Shown here in pieces: positions 33,166 to 43,621 of a stretch of DNA of 64,000 bases. The notes beneath the pieces are model-generated. The model did no database searches and was not told the DNA's origin. It worked only from the letters and a program-made list of their open reading frames with translations. Origin of the DNA: Massilia timonae CCUG 45783 (GTDB lineage Bacteria > Pseudomonadota > Gammaproteobacteria > Burkholderiales > Burkholderiaceae_D); the NCBI RefSeq assembly GCF_000315425.1, contig NZ_JH992922.1, forward strand, positions 1,731,086 through 1,795,085, read 5' to 3'. Made by a program: the position numbers and the translations under genes. Position 1 is the first letter of the stretch, and every line of letters begins with the position of its first letter.

Positions 33166-33707
33166 CCAGCGCGGCGGGCGACGGCAAGGAGCGTGAAGAG
33201 AGCGGCCGGCGCGATCCCGCGGCGCGCCGTACCCGCCTGCGCCTGTACCAGGAGCAGCTGCTGGAAAAGATGCAGGCGGCCCGCACCGGCGCCGGCGGCA
33301 ATGCCGGCCAGCTGGGCCTGGCGATCGGGGCCACGCGCTACCTGGTCGACCTGCTCGAGGTCGGCGAGATCGTCTCCCCCGCGCCCCTGACCGTCGTTCC
33401 GCTGACCCAGCCCTGGTACCTGGGCCTGGCCAATGTGCGCGGCAGCCTGCTGGGCGTGATCGACCTGGCGCGCTACCTGGGCGAGGAAGCATCGCCCGAT
33501 GGCCCCGCGACGCCGCGCCTGGTGGTGTTCGCACCGCATCTCGGCTTCAACTGCGCCTTGCTGGCCTCGAACGTCCACGGACTGCGCCAGGCCGGCGCGA
33601 TGGAGCGCGTGGGCGACGTCCTGCGCGACGCCGACGGCAACACATGGACGCCGCTGTCGCTGGCGGAGCTGGTGCGGGAAGAGCGTTTCCTGCGCGTCGC
33701 AGGCTAA
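33162..33707 (+). CDS. pilI: CheW-like adaptor PilI
   Basis: 181 residues. The CheW fold is visible from about 40 on: LGLAIGATRYLVDLLEVGEI, then PWYLGLANVRGSLLGVIDLARYL and a C-terminal strand region. It couples receptor PilJ to kinase PilL at the membrane. The ATG overlaps the pilH stop (ATGA) and 48 bp separate it from pilJ. Confidence 0.9.
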   Translation: MTSAAGDGKEREESGRRDPAARRTRLRLYQEQLLEKMQAARTGAGGNAGQLGLAIGATRYLVDLLEVGEIVSPAPLTVVPLTQPWYLGLANVRGSLLGVIDLARYLGEEASPDGPATPRLVVFAPHLGFNCALLASNVHGLRQAGAMERVGDVLRDADGNTWTPLSLAELVREERFLRVAG

Positions 33708-33755
33708 CTTGCACGCTAACAACAACCACACTCACAGCAGGAACAGGGAGCAGCA

Positions 33756-36029
33756 ATGGGATTCGCTTCGAAACTGACCACGAACTTCTTCGCGAAGGGC
33801 GACGCCGCCCTGGCGCCGGCGCCGGCCGGCGAATCCCCTTCGGCGTCGCATCCGGATGCGGGCGGTTCGGCCGCCGCGGCCGCGCGCCGGCTCGGGGGCT
33901 TTCGCAGCCGCAGCGCGAGCGAGGCGATGGCGGCGGAAAGCGCCGACGACCTGCGCGCCGTCCCGATCGGCGCGCAGTTCCAGCCCAGCCGCCTGAACCT
34001 GCTGCTCGGCGCCTTCGTGGGCGGCGTGCTGCTGACCATGCTGGCGGCCTGGCAGAATTCGGCGTTTGACGCCCGCCTGGCCGGCCAGAGCCAGGTGACC
34101 GGCGACGCCGTGATGCACTCCCAGCGTTTCGCCAAGGCCGCGCCGATCGCGCTGCGCGGCGACGCCGCCGCCTTCGACCAGCTCGAAGACAGCCGCGCCC
34201 AGCTGGGCCGCGAACTGGACCTGCTGGCGCGCGGCGGCCAGTCGCCGACCGGGCGCATCCCGGCCGCCAGCGGAGCGCGCGCGCAAGAACTGCAAAAGGC
34301 GATCGTGCTGTGGAACGCCTCGTCCAGGGCGGCCGCCAGCATCATCGCCAACAAGCGCAACCTGCTGGCCTTCGGCGTCAGCCTGCGCCAGTATGAAGAA
34401 GTGGGGCCGGAGCTGACCGCGATCGCCGAGCGCCTGCAAAAGGACGCGTCGAGCGACGCCCGGCGCCAGGTGGCGGCGCTGAGCATGCAGTCGCTGGCCC
34501 AGCGCCTGTCGGCCGGCACCCAGACCTTCACCACCCCGGGTTCGGCCCAGAACGCGGTGACCTACATCATGGGCGACATCGAGTCGCTGAGCGCGATCAT
34601 CGACGGCCTGCTCGATGGCGGCGGCAAGCTGGGCCTGGCGCCGCTGACCGACCTCGAACAGCGCATGCGCCTGGCGCGCACCCGCGACAGCTTCGACGAG
34701 TACGTCAAGACCATCACCCCGCTACTGGGCAACCTGACCAACTACGCCAGCGCGCGCGCCGCCGAGCGCGTGATCTCGCGCGACAGCGAACAGCTGCGCG
34801 TCATGCTGGCGGAGCTGCACCACGACTACCAGCGCGACCAGGCCGGCGCCAGCGGCTGGTTCTGGCTGACGGTCGCCGCCGCCCTGTTCACCCTGGTCGC
34901 GGCGCTGGGCATCTCGCGCACCATGCTGCAGGACGCCGCCGCCCGTGCGCGCGCCGCCGAGGAACGCCGCCGCGAAGCGGAAACGATGCGCCAGCTGGCC
35001 CAGGCCAAGGAAGAAGAAGCCAAGGCCACCAACGACCAGAACCAGGCCGCGATCCTGCGCCTGATGAACGAGCTGCAAGAGGTGGCGGACGGCGACCTGA
35101 CGGTGCAGGCCACGGTGTCGGAAGACATCACCGGCGCGATCGCCGACTCGGTCAACTACACGGTCGAGGAATTGCGCGAGCTGGTGGTGCGCGTCATCAA
35201 GACCTCGGAACAGGTGGCGCGCGCCTCGAACGGCGCGCAGCAGGTCTCGACCGAGCTCCTGGGCGCGGCCGAGCGGCAGTCGCGCGAGATCCAGGACGCG
35301 TCCAGCACCACCATGCGCCTGGCCGGCCTGATCACCGACGTGTCGCGCTCGGCCCTGGAATCGGCCGACGTGGCGCGCCAGTCGGTGGCGGCGGCGGAGC
35401 AGGGCGCGACCGCGGTGCAGAACGCGATTCGCGGCATGCAGGAGATCCGCGAGCAGATCCAGGAAACCTCGAAGCGCATCAAGCGCCTGGGCGAATCGTC
35501 GCAGGAGATCGGCGAGATCACCGAGCTGATCTCGGACATTACCGAGCAGACCAACGTGCTGGCGCTGAACGCCGCGATCCAGGCCGCATCGGCCGGCGAG
35601 GCCGGTCGCGGCTTCTCGGTGGTGGCGGAAGAGGTGCAGCGCCTGGCGGAACGCTCGGGCGAGGCGGCCAAGCAGATCGGCGCGCTGGTGCGCACCATCC
35701 AGACCGACACCCACGACGCGGTGGCGGCCATGGAAAAATCGACCCAGGGCGTGGTCGAGGGCGCGCGCCTGTCGGACGCCGCCGGCGCCGCGCTGTCGGA
35801 CATCTCGCGCGTGTCGAACCGCCTCGGTGAACTGATCGGGGACATGTCGCACGCCACCGACCGCCAGGCTACCCAAGCCACCGGCGTGGCCGACAAGATG
35901 CAGGAGATCCTGTCGGTGACCGAACATGCCCAGCAGGGCACGCGCCAGACCGCACAGTCGATTCATGAACTGGCCACCCTGGCCCAGGAGCTCAAGGATT
36001 CGGTGTCGCGCTTCCGCGTGGTATCCTGA
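33756..36029 (+). CDS. pilJ: Methyl-accepting chemotaxis receptor PilJ
   Basis: 757 residues. A cytoplasmic, low-complexity N-terminus of about 78 residues, longer than usual, precedes TM1 (about 80-98). A periplasmic PilJ-type domain (about 100-364) and TM2 (about 366-386) follow. The cytoplasmic part has a HAMP-like segment ([20 protein letters not shown]) and a signalling tip with [18 protein letters not shown] near 594-611 and [19 protein letters not shown]. It should sense pilus or surface signals and control PilL. No CheR or CheB gene is in the operon, so adaptation may use enzymes encoded elsewhere. Confidence 0.94.
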   Translation: MGFASKLTTNFFAKGDAALAPAPAGESPSASHPDAGGSAAAAARRLGGFRSRSASEAMAAESADDLRAVPIGAQFQPSRLNLLLGAFVGGVLLTMLAAWQNSAFDARLAGQSQVTGDAVMHSQRFAKAAPIALRGDAAAFDQLEDSRAQLGRELDLLARGGQSPTGRIPAASGARAQELQKAIVLWNASSRAAASIIANKRNLLAFGVSLRQYEEVGPELTAIAERLQKDASSDARRQVAALSMQSLAQRLSAGTQTFTTPGSAQNAVTYIMGDIESLSAIIDGLLDGGGKLGLAPLTDLEQRMRLARTRDSFDEYVKTITPLLGNLTNYASARAAERVISRDSEQLRVMLAELHHDYQRDQAGASGWFWLTVAAALFTLVAALGISRTMLQDAAARARAAEERRREAETMRQLAQAKEEEAKATNDQNQAAILRLMNELQEVADGDLTVQATVSEDITGAIADSVNYTVEELRELVVRVIKTSEQVARASNGAQQVSTELLGAAERQSREIQDASSTTMRLAGLITDVSRSALESADVARQSVAAAEQGATAVQNAIRGMQEIREQIQETSKRIKRLGESSQEIGEITELISDITEQTNVLALNAAIQAASAGEAGRGFSVVAEEVQRLAERSGEAAKQIGALVRTIQTDTHDAVAAMEKSTQGVVEGARLSDAAGAALSDISRVSNRLGELIGDMSHATDRQATQATGVADKMQEILSVTEHAQQGTRQTAQSIHELATLAQELKDSVSRFRVVS

Positions 36030-36036
36030 GCGGCCC

Positions 36037-39000
36037 ATGGCAACCCTGAGCCCGACCTTGCAACGCTCCAGCAACTTCGACACCGGCCCGCTGTCCTGGG
36101 TCATCGGCGAAATCCGCGATGCCCTGGCGCGCGCGTCGACCGCATTGCGCGAGGCCGCCGGGCGTTCGCCAGAAGCCCAGCCGACCCTGCTGCTGCACGC
36201 CAAGACCCACCTGCACCAGGCGCACGGCGCCCTGCAACTGGTCGACGTCGAAGGCGTCGGGGTGTACACCGGCGCGGCCGAGGCGGTGCTGGACGGGTTC
36301 AAAGATGGGAGCCTGCCATGCACCGTGGATAGCGTGCAGGTGGTGCTGGACGCCTTCGGGGCGCTCGGCGAATACCTCGACGAACTGCTGGCCGGCATGC
36401 CGCAACAGCCCGCGCGCCTGTTCCCGTATTACCGCGACATGGTCGAGCGCCAGGGCGAGCGCAAGGTGCATCCATCCGACCTGATGCCGCTCGACCTGTC
36501 GACGCCGCCCGAGCTGCCCGCGCTGGAAGGTGACGGCCAGGTCGATGTCGCGGCCTGCCGAAGCCGTTTCGAAAAAGCCCTGCTGCCCTACCTGAAGGCC
36601 GAGGACGACGCCGGGCGCCAGATTCATGCCGCCGACCTGGTGGCGGCCATCGCGCCGATCGGCGCCGCGCAAGAGGATGTTCGCGCGCGCCTGTTCTGGC
36701 AGGCGATGCATGCCTTCGCCACCGTGGTGGCCGACGGCCAGGTCGAGAGCGATCTGTACATCAAGCAGCTGTTCGGTCAAATCAACCTGCAATTGCGGCG
36801 CCTGGCCAAGGGCGAGATGGATGCGCCCGAAGCGATGCTGCGCGACGCGCTGTTCTTCATCGCCGCCGCGCGCGAACCGGGGCCGCAGGCGCGCGCGCTG
36901 CGCCAGGCCCTGGGCCTGGACGGCGCCGTGCCGCCCGACTATGCCGAGCGCCGCTATGGCAAGCTCGACCCGCAAGCCCTGCAAGAGGCGCGCGAAGCGC
37001 TGGCCCGCACCAAGTTGGACTGGGACCGCATCGCCGGCGAGGGCGAGCCTGACCTTGACGTCGAACACGACTTCAACGACGCATTGGCGCGCCTGGCCGG
37101 CGCCAGCGAAAAGCTGGGCGCCCCGGCGCTGGCCCAGCTGCTGCGCGAGCTGGGCCGCGCGGCCAGCGATTCGGTGCAGTCGGGCCGCGACGACCAGTTC
37201 GGGCTCGAGATGGCGGCCGCCATGCTGTTCGTCGAGAACGGCCTGGACCAGCTGCGCCAGCTGCCCGACGATTTCTCGGAAAATGCCGAAGCCGTCGGCG
37301 CGCGCCTGCTGGCGCTGGCCGCCGGCGAGACGCCGCCCGACGCCCCGCACTGGCAGGGCGAGCTGGCGCGCCAGATCCAGCAGGGCCAGACCGTGGCCGT
37401 GCTGGCGAACGAGGTCAAGGCGGGCCTGCGCCAGATCGAGAAGCTGCTCGACGACTACTACGACGACCCGGGCAAGCGCCAGGTGCTCGGGCAGGCGACG
37501 CCGATCCTGCACCAGCTGCAGGGGGCGTTCGCCATCCTCGACCAGGACCAGGCGGTGCTTGCCGTGCGCCACGTCGAGGAAGCGGTGCGGCTGCTGTCCG
37601 CCAGCGAGGCGAACGTGACCGACCAGCACGCGTCGCTGCACAACATCGCCCAGAACATCGGCGCGCTCGGTTTCTTCGCCGACCTGCTGGCCCAGGACAG
37701 CGAGGCCGCGCGCGGCCGCTTCACCTTCGACCTTGATAAGCTCCTGCTGCGCGAGCTGCCGTTCGAGTTCGTCGCGGCGCCGGCCGAGGCCGCGCCTGTG
37801 GATATGCCGGCGCAGACGGCGCAGGCCGCGGACGGCGTCGACGCCGAACTGCTCGGCATCTTCATCGCCGAGGCGCAGGAAGTGCTGGCCTTCGTGGTCG
37901 AGACCCTGCCGCGCGCGGCCGACGAGCCGGCCAACCAGGAAATCCTGACCCAGCTGCGCCGCGGCTTCCATACGCTCAAGGGCAGCAGCCGCATGGTGGA
38001 CCTGGAGGCCTTCGCCGCCACCGCCGCCGCCATCGAACGCGTGATGAACGTGTGGCTGGCCGACGGCCGTTCGGCCACCGCCGACCTGCTGGCCCTGCTG
38101 GCCCATGCCTATGCCGAACTCGATGCCTGGGTGGCCGAGCTGGCCGCCGGCCTCCTGCCGGAACGCGATGGCGCGGCGCTGATCGCCGCCGCCGCGCGGG
38201 TGCAGGAGGGCGGGCCGTTCGAGCCGCTGAAGTTCGAGCCACTGAAGTTCGAGCCACCGAGCGACGAGCCATTGGTGCTGGACGACATCATCGACACGCC
38301 GGCGCTCGACGACATTCCGCTGCTCGACGAGCCGCTGGCCATGCCGGGCGACGATGGCGTCAAGCGCGTCGGCGACCTGGCCATCCCGCAGGCGCTGCAC
38401 GACGTCTACCTGGGCGAGACCGAGACGCTGTGCGCCACCCTCGAACAGGGCTTCGACGCGCTGCGCCGCGGCCTGGACAAACAGGCGGTGCACGACACGG
38501 TGACGGCGGCGCATACCTTGTCCGGCACCTCGGCCACGGTCGGCTATGCCTCGCTGCGCGACCTCGCGCACGAGCTGGAGACGACGCTCGAGAAGCTGGC
38601 GGCGCCGGGCACGCAGCTCGAGGACGGCCAGTTCGACCTGTTCGATTCGACCCTGTCGCGCATGCGCACCATGCTGCAGGTGTTCACCCTGGGCGAGCTG
38701 GCCCCAGGCCAGCCCGACCTGGTGGAACAGCTGGCGGCGCTGCGCGAGCGCCTGGCCAGCCAGCAGGCGGCGGCCTTGTATGGCGAGGCCGATCCGGCCC
38801 TGGCCAGCCAGCTCGACGCGCTGTTCGCGGCCGCCTACGAGCAGTTGCTGGCCGCGCCGCCCGCCTTCGAAGCGCGCCCGGCGCCTCCGGCCGCGCCAAA
38901 GCCGGCCGCGACGGACGACGTCGACGACCTGTTCGATTCCTTCCTCGACGACACCTTCGCCGCGCCGGAACTCGATCAGGCGGCGCCGCAGGCGCAGGAT

Positions 39001-41307
39001 GCCGCGCCGGACGCCGCGCCGGACGCCGATTTCGTGGCCGTGACCCCGGACGAAGCGGTGCTGGCCGAACCCGAGCCTGAGCCCGAACCCGAACTGGTCG
39101 GCGCCAGCTATGCCGACGAGATCGACCCGGACCTGCTGCCGGTGTTCCTGGAAGAGGCGGCGGACCTGTTGCCGCGCATCGGCCACGACCTGCGCCAGTG
39201 GCAGCAAGAGCCAGGCAATACCGCGATCGCGCAGGGCATGCAGCGCGACCTGCATACGGTCAAGGGCAGCGCGCGCATGGCCGGCGCGATGCGCCTGGGC
39301 CAGCACGCGCACGAGCTGGAAACCCAGATCGAGAACATGGTCCACGCCGGCACCTCGACCTTGCCGGCCACCGCCTTCGACGAGCTGCTGGCCAACTACG
39401 ACGCGGCGCTGCTGCTGTTCGAGGGCTTGCAGCGCCCGGCGCAAGCGGACGCCGCGCCGGCGCAGACACAGGAGCAGAAGCGGGCGCGGGCGCACACGCC
39501 GCCGGCCCTTGAACCGGCCCGCGCGCCGCTGGTGCGGGTGCGCGCCGACATCCTCGACCGCGTGATGAACCAGGCCGGCGAGGTGTCGATCACGCGCTCG
39601 CGCCTGGAAAACCAGATGGGCGCGCTCAAGGGTTCGCTGGGCGACTTCTCGGACAACGTGGCGCGCCTGCGGCGCCAGCTGCGCGAGATCGAGATGCAGG
39701 CCGAATCGCAGATCGCATCGAAGCTGTCGATCTCGGGCGAACGCGAATTCGATCCGCTCGAATTCGACCGTTTCACGCGCCTGCAGGAACTCACGCGCAT
39801 GCTGGCCGAGAGCGTCGACGACGTCGCCTCGTTCCAGGAAAGCCTGGCGCGCACGGTCGACGGCGCCAACGAGGAACTGGCCAGCCAGGCGCGCATGACG
39901 CGCGACCTGCAGCGCGACCTGATGCGGGTGCGGATGGTGCCGTTCGCCAGCCTGTCGGAACGCCTGTTCCGCGTCGCCCGCCAGACCGCCAAGGAAACCG
40001 ACAAGCGCGTCAACCTCGACATCCGCGGCGGCGCCGTGGAGATCGACCGCGGCGTGCTGGAACAGATGGCCGCGCCGTTCGAGCACCTGCTGAGGAATGC
40101 GATCGTGCACGGCATCGAGCCGCGCGCGGCGCGCCAGGATGCGGGCAAGGCGGAGACGGGAGAATTGCTGGTGCAGGTCAGCCAGCACGGCAACGAAGTC
40201 CTGATCGTGTTCGGCGACGACGGCGCCGGCCTGGACCTGGAACGCATCCGCGCCAAGGCGCTCGAGAACGGCCTGCTGGCCGAGGAAGACGCCGTGTCCG
40301 ACCAGGACGTGACCGAACTGATCTTCGAGCCGGGCTTTTCGACGGCGGACACGCTGACCGAGCTGGCCGGCCGCGGCGTCGGCATGGACGTGGTGCGTTC
40401 CGAAGCCCAGGCGCTGGGCGGACGGGTGGCGGTCGTGTCCGAGCCGGGGCAGGGCGCGCGCTTCACGATCACGCTGCCGCTGACGCTTGCCGTCGCCCAG
40501 GTGGTGCTGGTGACGGCCGGCGGGCGCACGCATGCGGTGCCCTCGACCCTGGTCGAGCGGGTAGAGCAGGTGCGTGAGCTGGACCTGGCGGCGGCGATCG
40601 AGGCCGGCAGTATCTCGCTGGCCGGCGCCGCGCTGGCGTTGCATGCGCTGCCTGCCCTGCTGGGCGAGGATGACGAAGAGCGGACGGCGCGCCAGCGTTC
40701 GACGCCGGTGCTGGTGCTGGGCGGCGGCGCCGGCCGCATCGCGCTGCGCGTGGACGAGGTGCTGGGCAACCGCGAGGTGGTGGTCAAGCACATCGGCCCG
40801 CAATTGTCGCGGGTGCCGGGCATCGCCGGCGCGACGGTGCTGGGCTCGGGCGAGATCGTCCTGATCCTCGATCCGCTGGCACTGGCGCAGCAGCCGCAGG
40901 CCGCCGCGCAGGTGAAGAAGGAAGTGGCGCGCCAGGTGCGGCGCCCGACCGTGATGGTGGTCGACGACTCGCTGACGGTGCGCCGCGTGACCCAGCGCCT
41001 GCTGGAACGCGAAGGCTATCGCGTGCAGTTGGCCAAGGACGGCGTCGAGGCGCTCGAACTCATTGGGCAGGGCGCGCCCGACCTGATGCTGGTCGACATC
41101 GAGATGCCGCGCATGGATGGTTTCGACCTGACGCGCAATGTGCGCGGCAATGAGGCCACCAAAGACATCCCGATCATCATGATCACCTCGCGCACGGCGG
41201 ACAAGCACCGCAACGTGGCGCTGGGGCTGGGCGTGAACGCCTATTACGGCAAGCCGTACCAGGAGCCGGTGCTGCTGGCGGCGATCGAAGAGCTGCTCAA
41301 ACGCTGA
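36037..41307 (+). CDS. pilL: Hybrid chemosensory histidine kinase PilL/ChpA
   Basis: 1756 residues from ATG 36037, 7 bp after pilJ. An N-terminal FimL/Hpt-like region has a possible His at 63 (HQAHGAL). Three clearer Hpt domains carry His in FHTLKGSSRM (near 645), AHTLSGTSA (near 826) and LHTVKGSARM (near 1073), separated by acidic Ala/Pro linkers. The CheA core follows: dimerisation (about 1166-1290), ATPase with N box HLLRNAIVHGIEPRAAR (near 1348) and GRGVGMDVV, a CheW-like domain (about 1485-1620) and a C-terminal receiver (about 1636-1756, VDIEMPRMDGFD). It would phosphorylate PilG and PilH. It overlaps the convergent photolyase gene by 11 bp. Confidence 0.94.
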   Translation: MATLSPTLQRSSNFDTGPLSWVIGEIRDALARASTALREAAGRSPEAQPTLLLHAKTHLHQAHGALQLVDVEGVGVYTGAAEAVLDGFKDGSLPCTVDSVQVVLDAFGALGEYLDELLAGMPQQPARLFPYYRDMVERQGERKVHPSDLMPLDLSTPPELPALEGDGQVDVAACRSRFEKALLPYLKAEDDAGRQIHAADLVAAIAPIGAAQEDVRARLFWQAMHAFATVVADGQVESDLYIKQLFGQINLQLRRLAKGEMDAPEAMLRDALFFIAAAREPGPQARALRQALGLDGAVPPDYAERRYGKLDPQALQEAREALARTKLDWDRIAGEGEPDLDVEHDFNDALARLAGASEKLGAPALAQLLRELGRAASDSVQSGRDDQFGLEMAAAMLFVENGLDQLRQLPDDFSENAEAVGARLLALAAGETPPDAPHWQGELARQIQQGQTVAVLANEVKAGLRQIEKLLDDYYDDPGKRQVLGQATPILHQLQGAFAILDQDQAVLAVRHVEEAVRLLSASEANVTDQHASLHNIAQNIGALGFFADLLAQDSEAARGRFTFDLDKLLLRELPFEFVAAPAEAAPVDMPAQTAQAADGVDAELLGIFIAEAQEVLAFVVETLPRAADEPANQEILTQLRRGFHTLKGSSRMVDLEAFAATAAAIERVMNVWLADGRSATADLLALLAHAYAELDAWVAELAAGLLPERDGAALIAAAARVQEGGPFEPLKFEPLKFEPPSDEPLVLDDIIDTPALDDIPLLDEPLAMPGDDGVKRVGDLAIPQALHDVYLGETETLCATLEQGFDALRRGLDKQAVHDTVTAAHTLSGTSATVGYASLRDLAHELETTLEKLAAPGTQLEDGQFDLFDSTLSRMRTMLQVFTLGELAPGQPDLVEQLAALRERLASQQAAALYGEADPALASQLDALFAAAYEQLLAAPPAFEARPAPPAAPKPAATDDVDDLFDSFLDDTFAAPELDQAAPQAQDAAPDAAPDADFVAVTPDEAVLAEPEPEPEPELVGASYADEIDPDLLPVFLEEAADLLPRIGHDLRQWQQEPGNTAIAQGMQRDLHTVKGSARMAGAMRLGQHAHELETQIENMVHAGTSTLPATAFDELLANYDAALLLFEGLQRPAQADAAPAQTQEQKRARAHTPPALEPARAPLVRVRADILDRVMNQAGEVSITRSRLENQMGALKGSLGDFSDNVARLRRQLREIEMQAESQIASKLSISGEREFDPLEFDRFTRLQELTRMLAESVDDVASFQESLARTVDGANEELASQARMTRDLQRDLMRVRMVPFASLSERLFRVARQTAKETDKRVNLDIRGGAVEIDRGVLEQMAAPFEHLLRNAIVHGIEPRAARQDAGKAETGELLVQVSQHGNEVLIVFGDDGAGLDLERIRAKALENGLLAEEDAVSDQDVTELIFEPGFSTADTLTELAGRGVGMDVVRSEAQALGGRVAVVSEPGQGARFTITLPLTLAVAQVVLVTAGGRTHAVPSTLVERVEQVRELDLAAAIEAGSISLAGAALALHALPALLGEDDEERTARQRSTPVLVLGGGAGRIALRVDEVLGNREVVVKHIGPQLSRVPGIAGATVLGSGEIVLILDPLALAQQPQAAAQVKKEVARQVRRPTVMVVDDSLTVRRVTQRLLEREGYRVQLAKDGVEALELIGQGAPDLMLVDIEMPRMDGFDLTRNVRGNEATKDIPIIMITSRTADKHRNVALGLGVNAYYGKPYQEPVLLAAIEELLKR

Positions 41308-42751
41308 CGCTTTTCCTGACCACCGCAAACCGCTCCAGCGTGCGCCTGCGCGCCGCGTCGTGGTCCACGACCGGCGCCGGATAATCCTCGCCCAGCACCA
41401 CGCCGCGCTCGGCCAGCGCCTCGGGCTTGACCTGCCACGGCGCGTGGATCTGCTTCGCATCCAGTTTGCGCAATTGCGGCAGGTAGCGCCGGATGAATTC
41501 GCCGCGGGCGTCGAAACGCGTCGACTGCGTCACCGGATTGAAGATCCTGAACCAGGGCTGGGTATCGCAGCCGGTCGACGCCGCCCACTGCCAGCCGCCG
41601 TTGTTCGACGCCATCTCGTAGTCGTTCAGCTGCAAGGCGAAATACGCTTCGCCGCGGCGCCAGTCGATGCCGAGGTCCTTGGTGAGAAAGCTGGCCGTCA
41701 CCATGCGCAGCCGGTTGTGCATGAAGCCGGTCGTGTTCAGCTGCACCATGGCGGCGTCGACCAGCGGATAGCCGGTGCGGCCCTCGCACCAGGCGGCGAA
41801 CAACTCGTCGGCGTCAGGACCGTCGTCCCACTGCACCGCGTCGAAGGCCGGCTTGAACGACCGCTCGAGCACGTGCGGGTGCCGGGCCAGCACCATCGCA
41901 TAGAAATCGCGCCAGATGAGTTCGGACAGCCATACCGAGGCGCCGGCGCCGCCCGCGCCCGACAGCGTCAATTGCTGCGCCGTGCGCACCAGGTGGCGGA
42001 TCGAGGTGGTGCCGAAACGCAAATGCGTCGATAACCTCGACGTGCCATCCTCGGCCGGGAAATCGCGTGCGCGGCCGTAGTCGGCGATGTCTTCGACGAA
42101 GGCCTCGAACAGCGCTTCCGCTCCTGCCATGCCGGCCGGCAGCGGCGATTCGCCCGCGTCGAAGCCGATGTCTTCCAGCGACGGCAATGCCGGTGGTGAC
42201 GATGGCGGCGCGAACGCATGCGCACAGGCATCGACCGGATACGCCGCCAGCGTCTCGGGATGCGCCGCCAGCCGCTTGCGCCAGGCGTTCTTGTAGGGCG
42301 TGAACACCGAGTACGGCTGTCCCGCCAGCGTCAGCACTTCATCCTTCTCGAAGATGACCTGGTCCTTGTACGTATGGAAGGCGCTGCCTTGCGCCGCCAG
42401 CAGCAGCGCGACCTCGTCATCGCGCGCGATCGCGAGCGGTTCATAATCGGTGCAGGCATGCACTGCGTCAACATCGAGTGCCTTCGCCAGCGCCACCACC
42501 TCATCCCGGGCGCTGCCGTGGCGCACGATGAGGTAGCCTCCAAGACGACGCAATTCCTCATCCAGGCTGGCCAGGCTGGCGTGAATGAAACGCAGGCGGC
42601 GATCGTCGCGCGGCAAGCCGTCGAGAATATCGGTGTCATACACGAAGACGCAGAACACCTGTTGCGAATAGCGCAAGGCGTGGTGCAGGGCGGCGTGGTC
42701 GAATGCGCGCAGGTCGCGCCGGAACCAGACCAAAGACTTGCTCAAATTCAT
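41297..42751 (-). CDS. phrB: Deoxyribodipyrimidine photolyase (class I CPD type)
   Basis: 484 residues from ATG 42751 (MNLSKSLVWFRRDLRAFD), preferred over a TTG six codons upstream. The N-terminal alpha/beta antenna domain binds MTHF or another chromophore. The C-terminal FAD domain has TSRLSTHLRFGTTSIRHL, WRDFYAMVLARHP, the Trp-rich NTTGFMHNRLRMVTASFL and NNGGWQWAASTGCDTQPWFR. These support light-driven repair of cyclobutane pyrimidine dimers; a cryptochrome-like role is less likely. Its last 11 bp overlap the end of pilL in the opposite direction. Confidence 0.92.
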   Translation of the reverse strand: MNLSKSLVWFRRDLRAFDHAALHHALRYSQQVFCVFVYDTDILDGLPRDDRRLRFIHASLASLDEELRRLGGYLIVRHGSARDEVVALAKALDVDAVHACTDYEPLAIARDDEVALLLAAQGSAFHTYKDQVIFEKDEVLTLAGQPYSVFTPYKNAWRKRLAAHPETLAAYPVDACAHAFAPPSSPPALPSLEDIGFDAGESPLPAGMAGAEALFEAFVEDIADYGRARDFPAEDGTSRLSTHLRFGTTSIRHLVRTAQQLTLSGAGGAGASVWLSELIWRDFYAMVLARHPHVLERSFKPAFDAVQWDDGPDADELFAAWCEGRTGYPLVDAAMVQLNTTGFMHNRLRMVTASFLTKDLGIDWRRGEAYFALQLNDYEMASNNGGWQWAASTGCDTQPWFRIFNPVTQSTRFDARGEFIRRYLPQLRKLDAKQIHAPWQVKPEALAERGVVLGEDYPAPVVDHDAARRRTLERFAVVRKSVSV

Positions 42752-42940
42752 TGCTGTGTGCGGGGTCAAGGCGGGAGCAGATTTTACTGTCTAGGATCGG
42801 ACCATGGTGTGCGTGTCGTGATGCTTCCGAGGGCCCTCCGGCCAAATGGGTGTAAACTAGGGAAAAGCGTAACGTTGTGCTGCAGAACGTTGGCAGTCGA
42901 TCATGTTTAACGCAAGAGTGCGCCTTTTGAGAGTATCCGT

Positions 42941-43597
42941 ATGAAAAAAAGCAAAGTTGGCAAAACTCTACCGATGCCGGGCATGCCCCGGGAGCAGGAT
43001 GAAGCGCTCGCCAAGGCCGGTCCGGCAGCATCCGGGCTCAACCTTGCGAACCATTTCCTGATCGCCATGCCATCGATCCAGGATCCGATCTTCGGCGGCA
43101 CCGTCGTCTATGTCTGCGAGCACAACGACAAGGGCGTGCTGGGCGTGGTCATCAACAAGCCGACCGACATGACGATGGAAACCCTGTTCGACCGCGTCGA
43201 CCTGAAGCTGGCCGAAGGCCTGCGCGCGACCGTGGTGGACGAACCGATCATGTTCGGCGGGCCGGTCCAGGACGACCGCGGCTTCGTGCTGCATTCGCCC
43301 GGCGGCCGTTATTCCTCGTCGCTCAGCGTCACCGACGACGTCGCCTTCACGACCTCGATCGACGTGCTCGAAGCCGTCGCCAGCGGCGGCGGTCCCGCGC
43401 GCATGCTGGTCTCGATCGGCTACGCCGGCTGGAGCCCGGGCCAGCTCGAAGAAGAAATCTCGCGCAACGGCTGGCTGACGGTGGGCGCCGACGCGCGCGT
43501 GCTGTTCGACCTGCCGATCGAGGAACGCTACAACGCCGCCATCAAACTGCTGGGGATTGATCCCTTCATGCTCGCCACCGAAGCCGGCCATGCGTGA
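42941..43597 (+). CDS. YqgE/AlgH family protein
   Basis: 218 residues. After about 25 charged residues come LANHFLIAMPSIQDPIFGG and VYVCEHNDKGVLGVVINKP, then FGGPVQDDRGFVLHS and the C-terminal GYAGWSPGQLEEEI, which define the family. The biochemical role is not established; AlgH was named in alginate regulation. It is followed after 24 bp by ruvX, as in many proteobacteria, and may share its promoter with the pyr genes. Confidence 0.92.
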   Translation: MKKSKVGKTLPMPGMPREQDEALAKAGPAASGLNLANHFLIAMPSIQDPIFGGTVVYVCEHNDKGVLGVVINKPTDMTMETLFDRVDLKLAEGLRATVVDEPIMFGGPVQDDRGFVLHSPGGRYSSSLSVTDDVAFTTSIDVLEAVASGGGPARMLVSIGYAGWSPGQLEEEISRNGWLTVGADARVLFDLPIEERYNAAIKLLGIDPFMLATEAGHA

Positions 43598-43621
43598 TTT
43601 GCTGTACCTGCGTGGTTGCGC

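Noticed and set aside
35992..41460. About 1800-codon open frame opposite pilL
   Set aside because: Same artefact: pilL shows a complete domain series in the plus frame, whereas the opposite frame is compositionally odd and runs into the photolyase gene.
42871..42891. Two AACGTT palindromes before yqgE as an operator
   Set aside because: Six-base palindromes 15 bp apart are weak evidence, and no promoter could be defined beside them.
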